In this document: in pieces, positions 6,861-11,946 of the stretch
How positions within the stretch are numbered: position 1 is the first letter of the stretch
Layout: each line of letters begins with the position of its first letter
DNA from: DAOTVS01 sp034436375
GTDB lineage: Bacteria; Chloroflexota; Anaerolineae; SpSt-313
Assembly: GCA_034436375.1 (NCBI GenBank)
Contig: DAOTVS010000113.1
Coordinates: 1 to 11,946 of the forward strand
Direction: 5' to 3'
DNA: 11,946 nucleotides
Position numbers and translations under genes: made by a program
The notes under the pieces: model-generated
Databases searched by the model: none
What the model saw: only the letters and a program-made list of their open reading frames with translations
Told to the model about the DNA's origin: nothing

Positions 6861-8086
6861 GAGTGCTGATCCTGACAACCGATGCTGGCGGCGGCCATCG
6901 CAGTGTGGCCAGGGCCCTGGCGGCCGCCTTTGAGGAGGTAAGTGGCCCCGGCTGCAGTGTGCGGGTAGTGGACTTTTTCCTTGGCTATGCCCCCTTCCCC
7001 CTCTCCCGCTCCAGCCAGGTCTATGCCTTCCTCATGCGCTATCCTTTTCTGTGGAACGTTTTTTACACCAGCACCAACCTCCGCCGCAACCGCGCCTGGA
7101 ACGCGCCGGCGGTGGGGCTGGCAATGGAGGCCGGCATGGGGCGCCTGCTGGATGAGCATCAGCCCGACGTGATCGTGGGCACTCACCCCATGGCTGCGCC
7201 GCCCCTGAGCGCGCTGCTCTACCGACGTGGGAAGCGGCTCCCCTATTACACCGTCGTCACCGATTATGGCTTTTTGCACACCTGGTGGGCCTATCCCTTC
7301 GGCGAGCTGTGGTTCGCGCCCGATGCAGGCACAGCGCAGCACCTGACGCGGGCGGGCATTCCGCCGGAGCGGGTGATTGATGCGGGCTACCCTGTGCACC
7401 CGCGCTTTGGGCAGCGCACGCGCACCAGCGCCGAGATCCGCACTGCACTGGGGCTTGACCCCGAGCGCTTTACAGCGCTCCTGGTGGGTGGGGCTGCGGG
7501 TGTGGGGCCGATCGAGGAGATTGTGGAGGCCCTGGCCTCGCGGCCCGCGCCCTGGCAACTCATCGTAGTGACCGGGCGCAACCATGCCCTGAAGGAGCGC
7601 TTGGAAGAGCAGATGGGGCGCTGGCGCGTACCTGTGCACGTGGAGGGGCTGGTGGACGATATGCCCAGCCGTATGCACGCCGCTGATGTGCTGCTGACCA
7701 AGGCGGGCGGCTCCACGACCAGCGAGGGGCTCACCTGCGGCCTGCCACAGATTCTGACCAGCATCCTGCCGGGGCAGGAGGAGGAGAATGCGCGCTACCT
7801 GACCCAGTTGGGCGCCGCCCGCGCGGCCACGAGTCCCCAGGCAGTGCGCGCTATGCTGCAGGAGCTGGCCAACCCCCAAAGCACATTACTGCGCTCCATG
7901 TGCCTGTGTGCCCGGCGCGCTGCCCGGCCTCGGGCCGCCCACGAAATTGCGCGCCGGGTGCTGGAGCGGGGCCAGGCCGTTACCGCGCTGCCCCTCTCGC
8001 CCTTCTATGGGCTGCCCCTGCCGCGGGCGCACCGGGTGATAGAGCGCCTGCCAGCCGGCCGGCACTTGCGCAATTGGCTGCGGTAG
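6857..8086 (+). CDS. MGDG-synthase-type glycosyltransferase (GT28), membrane glycolipid synthesis
   Basis: The 409-residue product resembles monogalactosyldiacylglycerol synthases and processive diacylglycerol glucosyltransferases, which transfer a sugar from a UDP-sugar to diacylglycerol at the inner face of the membrane. The acceptor-binding N-terminal half starts RVLILTTDAGGGHRSVARAL, with the glycine-rich loop and H14, and has VTDYGFLHTWW near 134-144. The donor-binding half shows LLVGGAAGVGPIEEI, then VEGLVDDMPSRMHAADVLLTKAGG, with the nucleotide-binding TKAGGSTTSEG at 281-291. No membrane helix is obvious, as expected for a peripheral monotopic enzyme. The ATG at 6857 overlaps the coaE stop by four bases and follows AAGGAAGGGG. 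The gene ends in a TAG that is the first base triplet of the palindrome at 8084-8155. The sugar used and the number of sugars added cannot be told from sequence. Confidence 0.87.
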   Translation: MRVLILTTDAGGGHRSVARALAAAFEEVSGPGCSVRVVDFFLGYAPFPLSRSSQVYAFLMRYPFLWNVFYTSTNLRRNRAWNAPAVGLAMEAGMGRLLDEHQPDVIVGTHPMAAPPLSALLYRRGKRLPYYTVVTDYGFLHTWWAYPFGELWFAPDAGTAQHLTRAGIPPERVIDAGYPVHPRFGQRTRTSAEIRTALGLDPERFTALLVGGAAGVGPIEEIVEALASRPAPWQLIVVTGRNHALKERLEEQMGRWRVPVHVEGLVDDMPSRMHAADVLLTKAGGSTTSEGLTCGLPQILTSILPGQEEENARYLTQLGAARAATSPQAVRAMLQELANPQSTLLRSMCLCARRAARPRAAHEIARRVLERGQAVTALPLSPFYGLPLPRAHRVIERLPAGRHLRNWLR

Positions 8087-8155
8087 CCGTATTGGATAAG
8101 AGGCCCGAAATGTGCACCGTAGAGCACATTCCGGGCCTCTTATCCAATACGGCTA
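8084..8155. terminator. 72-bp near-perfect palindrome between convergent genes, two-way terminator candidate
   Basis: Arms of 32 bases (8084-8115 and 8124-8155) are complementary except for one position (A8108 against C8131), around an eight-base loop ACCGTAGA. The outer triplets are TAG on both strands, and they are the actual stop codons of the glycosyltransferase (plus, 8084-8086) and nadB (minus, 8153-8155). On the minus-strand transcript the single mismatch becomes a G-U wobble, so the nadB-side RNA stem is fully paired. The stem is much longer than most intrinsic terminators need and lacks a U-run, so RNase III processing or another role is possible. The structure is seen directly; the terminator role is inferred from position. 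Confidence 0.8.
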
Positions 8156-9727
8156 GACTCTGTAGTGGCACCCGCTCGACTGCTTGTTGCTCCAGGCGGC
8201 CTGGGTCACCAGTATAGCCGTCTGCACGCTGTTGCGCAGGCCGATGAGGGAATCGGTCAGCCGGGTGGTGGCGTAAAAGCGGTCGATATCGCGACGCAGG
8301 TCGTGCAGATCGCGCATGGCCCGCTCCAGGCGCGGTGTGGTGCGTACCAGACCAACGTAATTCCACATGATGTGCTGGATGGTATTCATATCCTGCAGAA
8401 TGAGGGCGGGGTCGGCGTTTTCGACCAGGTCCTCATCCTGCCAGGGCGGGATCAGCTCGGGCTCCATGGCAGGTGAGGTGGGCAGCGTGGCCACGGCGTC
8501 GCCCGCCGCCCGCCAGCCCCACAGCATGCCCTCCAGCAGCGACGTGCTGCCCAGGCGGTTGGCGCCGTGCAGACCGGTGCAGGAGACTTCGCCTACCGCA
8601 TAGAGATCGCGGATCGTCGTGCGCCCGTTGAGGTCCACCCACACGCCGCCACAGAAATAGTGCGCCGCGGGCGCCACCGGGATGACATCCTTGGTGATAT
8701 CCACGCCATAGCGCAACGATGCCTCGTAGATGGTGGGGAAGTGGCTCAGGATCGCATCCCGGTCCAGGTACGATTTCAGGTCCAGGTAAACACAGGGGGC
8801 GCCCGTCCTGAGCATCTCCTCATGGATGCTGCGCGCCACCACGTCGCGCGGGGCCAGGTCCTTCCATTCGGGCGCGTAACGGGCCATAAACGGCTCACCG
8901 TCGGCGTTCAACAGGCGCGCCCCGGCCCCCCGCAGGGCCTCGGAGATGAGGAACTCGGCATTGCCGCGATGGTAAAAGGCCGTGGGGTGAAACTGGACAT
9001 ACTCGGCGTTGATGATGCGCGCGCCGGCGCGGTACGCCATGGCCAGGCCGTCGCCGCGGGCGCCGGGCGGGTTGGTAGTGAGCAGGAAAATGCGCCCCAA
9101 GCCGCCCGAGGCCAGGATCACTTTGCGCGCCAGGATGGTGATGACCTCCCCACTGGCCTGATTGAAGACATAGGCCCCTACGCAGGAGAGCGGGTCATAG
9201 ACGGCCAGGCGGTTGAGGCTGTGGTGCGCCGGGGTGAGCAGGTCCACAGCCGTGTGGCGCTGCAGCAGGAGCACATTGGGGCGCTCGCGCAGGGCCTCCA
9301 CCAGCCTTTCCTCGATGGCGCGGCCAGTCGCGTCGCCAAAGTGCAGGATGCGCTTGGTGGAATGGGCCGCCTCCTTGATGTATTCCAGGCTGCCGTCGGG
9401 GTTGCGGGCGAAATCAACCTGCAGGCGGTCGATGAGCAACTCTTTCAGCAGGGGCGGGGCCTCGTGGGCCAGCAGGCTCACCGCCGCCGGGTTGTTCAGC
9501 CCATCGCCGGCGCGCGTAATGTCGGCGATCAGGAGCTCCGGCGAGTCCTCGGGGCCACGGTGGATAATGCCGCCCTGCGCATAGAGCGTATTCGATTCCT
9601 GCGGCTCCTCGGCATGGCTTACCACGCACACCCGCACATTCGGGTCATCCGAGGCCCGCAGCGCCGCCACACCCCCCGCAATTCCACAGCCGATAATCAA
9701 TACATCAACAATGAGACGGTCTTCCAT
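8153..9727 (-). CDS. nadB: L-aspartate oxidase
   Basis: The 524-residue flavoprotein oxidises L-aspartate to iminoaspartate, the first step of de novo NAD synthesis. Its fumarate-reductase/succinate-dehydrogenase fold is clear. The FAD-binding GCGIAGG lies at 13-19, SNTLYAQGG at 45-53, and then HFGDATGRAIEERLVEAL. YVQFHPTAF and LISEALRGAGA follow, then the catalytic arginine R294 in LAPRDVVARSIHEEM, AHYFCGGVWVD, and the FAD-contacting GEVSCTGLHGANRLGSTSLLEG. The ATG at 9727 has AGAGGA (9733-9738) five bases upstream. The C-terminus stops at SSGCHYRV, just where family members usually continue with a DYP-like tail, because the stop codon belongs to the palindrome at 8084-8155. Catalytic parts are intact, so the enzyme should work. 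It is the last gene of nadC-nadA-nadB. Confidence 0.95.
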   Translation of the reverse strand: MEDRLIVDVLIIGCGIAGGVAALRASDDPNVRVCVVSHAEEPQESNTLYAQGGIIHRGPEDSPELLIADITRAGDGLNNPAAVSLLAHEAPPLLKELLIDRLQVDFARNPDGSLEYIKEAAHSTKRILHFGDATGRAIEERLVEALRERPNVLLLQRHTAVDLLTPAHHSLNRLAVYDPLSCVGAYVFNQASGEVITILARKVILASGGLGRIFLLTTNPPGARGDGLAMAYRAGARIINAEYVQFHPTAFYHRGNAEFLISEALRGAGARLLNADGEPFMARYAPEWKDLAPRDVVARSIHEEMLRTGAPCVYLDLKSYLDRDAILSHFPTIYEASLRYGVDITKDVIPVAPAAHYFCGGVWVDLNGRTTIRDLYAVGEVSCTGLHGANRLGSTSLLEGMLWGWRAAGDAVATLPTSPAMEPELIPPWQDEDLVENADPALILQDMNTIQHIMWNYVGLVRTTPRLERAMRDLHDLRRDIDRFYATTRLTDSLIGLRNSVQTAILVTQAAWSNKQSSGCHYRV

Positions 9728-9739
9728 GGTTGTCCTCTC

Positions 9740-9916
9740 GTAATCCGCAAGGCGTAATCCGTAAGGTTGTCATGACCGATAATAAGTAATCCGTAATAAG
9801 TAAGGTCTTCATTCCGGAACACGAATTGCTGTTCGTGGCGTTCGCCCCAACAAAGCTGACGCAGAGCATCGGGCGCGCTGAAATGGCAACCTTAGTTATT
9901 ACTCGTTACTGATTAC
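9740..9916. repeat. Three heptamer-repeat arrays filling the nadA-nadB junction
   Basis: Three arrays each consist of four 7-base units ending in (G/C)TAAGGT followed by a CAT-ended tail. Array A, plus orientation, 9740-9773: GTAATCC, GCAAGGC, GTAATCC, GTAAGGT. Array B, plus, 9779-9812: ATAATAA, GTAATCC, GTAATAA, GTAAGGT. Array C, minus, 9916-9883: GTAATCA, GTAACGA, GTAATAA, CTAAGGT. C faces A and B, so the junction can fold into a long imperfect hairpin whose core (9813-9882) contains a smaller one, CACGAA/TTCGTG at 9820-9837. Array A ends two bases from the nadB Shine-Dalgarno. The arrays are AT-rich against GC-rich genes. I do not recognise them as a transposon or a known regulator site. 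Confidence 0.75.
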
Positions 9917-9926
9917 AGATCACGCA

Positions 9927-10991
9927 TCATCTGACACACAGCATCCGCTGTAACGCCTCGTTCGCCCAGTACGTCGTTTCGGCGTCCACGCGCACAATAT
10001 GCTGCGGATGGCCCTCACGGATGCTTTCGAGAGTCTGCAGCAGGTTGTGCTCGTTGATGCGGTACATGGTGCCGCACAGCGAGCGTGCCAGGGGGATGAT
10101 GGTCTTGTCGCGATAGCGGTTGGCCAGGCGGCTGACCAGGTTGATCTCGGTGCCGATGGCCAGCGTCGAGCCGGTGGGCGCCTCCTTGGCCTCACGGACG
10201 ATCAGCCCAGTGGAGCCAGCCGCGTCGGATGCCTGCACTACCGGCGTGGGGCATTCGGGGTGCACCACTACCCGCACACCGGGGTGCTCCGCGCGCACCC
10301 GCTGCACGTCGGTCACGGTAAAATGTGTATGGACGTGGCAATAGCCCTTCCAGATGACGACCTTCGCTTCCGCCGCCGTTTGCTCGCTCGCTTCGGGGTT
10401 CGCCGGGTCCCAGACGGCAATATGCTCCATGGGCACACCCAGCGCCAGCGCCGAGTTACGGCCCAGGTGCTCATCGGGGAAGAAGAGCAGATGCCCCTTT
10501 TGCGCGAGCGCCCAGCGGAAAAGGTCCTGCGCATTGGCCGAGGTACAGACGGCGCCCCCATTGCGGCCGCAGAAGGCCTTGACAGCCGCATCCGAGTTCT
10601 GGTAGGTGATGGGCAGCAGGTCGCCGCCCCAACGCGCGCTCAGACGGCGCCAGGCCTCAGCGGCGTCGGCAGCGGCCACCATGGCAGCCATGGGGCAGCG
10701 GGCGCTGCGCTCTGGAATCAACACCGTCTGATGCGGCCGGCAGAGCATCGCCGCCGTCTCGGCCATGAAATCGACGCCGCAAAAGACGATGTAACGCGGG
10801 CGTTCGCGCCTGGCCGCCTCACGCGAAAGCTCGAGCGAATCGCCCACCACGTCGGCAAAGCGCTCCACTTCATCGCGCTCATAATGGTGCGCGAGGATCA
10901 GCACGTCTTCGCCCAGTTCATCCCGCACCGTGCGGATGCGACGGAGGACGTCCTCGGGGGAGGAGTCGGGGGTTGGGTTAGTTCCTACCAC
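9927..10991 (-). CDS. nadA: Quinolinate synthase
   Basis: The 354-residue enzyme condenses iminoaspartate with dihydroxyacetone phosphate to quinolinate and holds an oxygen-sensitive 4Fe-4S cluster. The three expected cluster ligands are visible: C71 (FCGVDFMAE), C149 (GGAVCTSANA) and C306 (SLCGTMYRINEHNL). Other family marks are H35 in ILAHHYERDEV, the ITYQNSDAAVKAFCG stretch, FPDEHLGRN, W214-H221 (WKGYCHVH) and VVVHPECP. The start is a GTG at 10991-10989, with AAGAGGT (10998-11004) six bases upstream; no better ATG exists nearby. It sits between nadC and nadB on the same strand, with 151 bases to nadC and 199 to nadB. Both gaps are mostly filled by heptamer arrays rather than being tight operon junctions, so internal promoters or RNA processing are possible. 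Confidence 0.95.
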   Translation of the reverse strand: MVGTNPTPDSSPEDVLRRIRTVRDELGEDVLILAHHYERDEVERFADVVGDSLELSREAARRERPRYIVFCGVDFMAETAAMLCRPHQTVLIPERSARCPMAAMVAAADAAEAWRRLSARWGGDLLPITYQNSDAAVKAFCGRNGGAVCTSANAQDLFRWALAQKGHLLFFPDEHLGRNSALALGVPMEHIAVWDPANPEASEQTAAEAKVVIWKGYCHVHTHFTVTDVQRVRAEHPGVRVVVHPECPTPVVQASDAAGSTGLIVREAKEAPTGSTLAIGTEINLVSRLANRYRDKTIIPLARSLCGTMYRINEHNLLQTLESIREGHPQHIVRVDAETTYWANEALQRMLCVR

Positions 10992-10997
10992 GGCAAT

Positions 10998-11004
10998 ACC
11001 TCTT
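10998..11004 (-). promoter_or_regulatory. nadA: Ribosome binding site supporting the GTG start of nadA
   Basis: AAGAGGT on the minus strand ends six bases before the GTG at 10991. It lies just downstream, in the mRNA, of heptamer array D (11012-11046), so hairpin formation by that array could affect access to it. Confidence 0.55.
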
Positions 11005-11011
11005 GGGAAAC

Positions 11012-11146
11012 GTAATAAGTAATAACGTAATCCGTAAGGTCTTCATCGCGCAAGGCTTGCCGCGCCACAATATACTCGCTATGGGAATAGCTCTTGAACA
11101 AGACACATCCCATGGGCGACCTTACTTATTATGTTTTACTTATTAC
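11012..11146. repeat. Facing pair of heptamer-repeat arrays in the nadC-nadA junction
   Basis: Array D, plus orientation, 11012-11046: GTAATAA, GTAATAA, an extra C, GTAATCC, GTAAGGT, CTTCAT. Array E, minus, 11146-11112: GTAATAA, GTAAAAC, ATAATAA, GTAAGGT, CGCCCAT. The heptamer parts of the two arms agree at about 23 of 28 bases once the extra C is skipped, giving an inverted repeat around a core at 11047-11111. That core holds its own hairpins: GCAAG/CTTGC at 11050-11060, and ATGGGA/TCCCAT at 11081-11113 enclosing TCTTGAACAAGA. The nadC stop codon (11143-11145) is part of array E. Function is unknown to me. Confidence 0.75.
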
Positions 11147-11946
11147 GCGTCAATGTCCAGGCTCACATCCAGTGCGCGCACGGAATGCGTCAGCGCGCCG
11201 ACAGAAATGAAATCCACACCGGTCGCGGCGACGGCGGCAACCGTCTCCAGAGTGATGCCGCCCGAGGCCTCGAGAGACGCACGCCCGGCCGTCACCTCGA
11301 CGGCGCGCCGCATGGTTGGGATATCCATATTATCCAACAAGATGCGGTCGACGTGCAAGGAGAGGGCCTCGGCCAACTGGTCGAGGGTGCACACCTCCAC
11401 CTCGATCGGGAGCCCCTGCGCATTCTGCGCCCGCACCCGCTGCACCGCGGGCGTAATGCCGCCCGCCGCCGCGATATGATTATCCTTGATCAACACCATG
11501 TCGAACAGGCCAAAGCGATGATTGGCGGCGCCCCCCAGGCGCACAGCCATCTTGTCCAGTATGCGCAGGCCGGGGGCCGTCTTGCGCGTATCGAGGATGA
11601 TGGCGCGCGTGCCGCGCACCGCCTCCACATAGCGCGCCGCCATCGTGGCAATGCCCGACATGCGTTGCAGGAAATTGAGCGCCACCCGCTCGGCCGAGAG
11701 CAGGGCAATAGCGGGCCCTTCCACCGTGGCCACATAATCGCCCCTTTTCACCGGGGAGCCGTCGGCCATCAGGGCGCGGAAGCGGGTCTGCGGGTTAACC
11801 TGGCGAAAGACCTCCTCCGCCACCTCCAACCCGGCAATCACGCCTGGCTCTTTGACCAGAAAGCGGCCGCTTGCCTTGAGCTCGGCGCCGAGCACCCACT
11901 CGCTCGTCACATCGCCCGGGCCGATATCCTCGCCCAGAGCATGCTG
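11143..11946 (-). CDS. nadC: Nicotinate-nucleotide pyrophosphorylase (quinolinate phosphoribosyltransferase), 5' end cut off by the window
   Basis: The enzyme decarboxylates quinolinate and transfers it to PRPP, giving nicotinate mononucleotide. The reading frame is open to the right edge: codons before an internal GTG at 11910 read ALGEDIGPGD and join VTSEW, the usual NadC N-terminal segment. The start codon and probably the first 10-25 residues are therefore outside the window, and 267 residues are present. Family marks include VEGPAIALLSAERVALNFL, the PRPP/substrate segment IILDTRKTAPGLR, LGGAANHRFGLFDMVLIKDNH, EVEVCTLDQ, ILLDNM, LEASGGI and the C-terminal VDFISVGALTHSVRALDVSL. It is the first visible gene of the nad cluster, so the operon promoter is outside. 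Its TAA stop lies inside a heptamer repeat array. Confidence 0.94.
   Translation of the reverse strand, partial: QHALGEDIGPGDVTSEWVLGAELKASGRFLVKEPGVIAGLEVAEEVFRQVNPQTRFRALMADGSPVKRGDYVATVEGPAIALLSAERVALNFLQRMSGIATMAARYVEAVRGTRAIILDTRKTAPGLRILDKMAVRLGGAANHRFGLFDMVLIKDNHIAAAGGITPAVQRVRAQNAQGLPIEVEVCTLDQLAEALSLHVDRILLDNMDIPTMRRAVEVTAGRASLEASGGITLETVAAVAATGVDFISVGALTHSVRALDVSLDIDA

Noticed and set aside
6344..7879. Long open frame (about 510 codons) on the minus strand across coaE and the glycosyltransferase
   Set aside because: It crosses the junction of two well-supported plus-strand genes, has no start with a ribosome binding site, and its translation resembles no family I know.
8567..9757. 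Plus-strand frame of about 396 codons opposite nadB
   Set aside because: nadB on the other strand carries every expected motif; this frame runs into intergenic repeats and has no domain.
9999..11015. Plus-strand frame of about 338 codons opposite nadA
   Set aside because: It is antisense to a complete quinolinate synthase with its three cluster cysteines, and has no features of its own.
9740..11146. CRISPR array or transposon ends
   Set aside because: The repeated unit is 7 bases in short blocks, with no 25-40-base repeats and no regular spacers. No transposase or target-site duplication is visible.
11143..11910. nadC starting at the GTG at 11910
   Set aside because: The frame continues to the window edge with the conserved ALGEDIGPGD segment, so that GTG is an internal valine codon.

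Overview
The window is GC-rich, densely coded bacterial chromosome, most likely from the phylum Chloroflexota. That assignment is an inference. It rests on the mix of genes (a soluble multi-PAS histidine kinase, a monogalactosyldiacylglycerol-synthase-type glycosyltransferase, a nadC-nadA-nadB set) and on intergenic heptanucleotide repeat arrays of a kind I associate with Chloroflexota and cyanobacteria. I see no rRNA, tRNA, CRISPR array, transposase or phage gene, and no gene-free stretch longer than about 300 bases.

Layout. (1) Positions 1-94 hold two hairpins, one of them a 38-bp near-perfect palindrome, downstream of a minus-strand gene. (2) 92-1744 (minus) encodes a thiamine-diphosphate enzyme of the pyruvate oxidase/acetolactate synthase superfamily. 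(3) A divergent intergenic region with a good sigma-70-type promoter precedes a four-PAS histidine kinase on the plus strand, ending at 4248; no response regulator is nearby. (4) After an extended -10 promoter comes a tight plus-strand operon: an ABC-F ATPase (4316-6232), dephospho-CoA kinase coaE (6240-6860), and a GT28/MGDG-synthase-like glycosyltransferase (6857-8086). (5) A 72-bp near-perfect palindrome (8084-8155) separates this operon from a convergent minus-strand cluster, and its two ends are the stop codons of the two converging genes. (6) The minus-strand cluster, transcribed right to left, is nadC (5' end cut by the window edge), nadA and nadB.

How the genes work together. nadB oxidises L-aspartate to iminoaspartate, nadA condenses this with dihydroxyacetone phosphate to quinolinate, and nadC converts quinolinate to nicotinate mononucleotide. 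Together they make the whole aspartate route to the NAD precursor. The plus-strand operon joins a ribosome-associated-type ATPase, the last step of coenzyme A synthesis and a membrane glycolipid enzyme, with no obvious shared pathway.

The most unusual material is intergenic. Both nad junctions carry facing 28-29-nt arrays of four heptamers (GTAATNN three times, then GTAAGGT), five arrays in all. They form long imperfect inverted repeats around unrelated cores, and one array contains the nadC stop codon. With the palindrome that supplies two stop codons, they suggest small palindromic or heptad repeat elements that settle at gene ends here. I found no clear new multi-gene system; the coding genes all belong to recognisable families.
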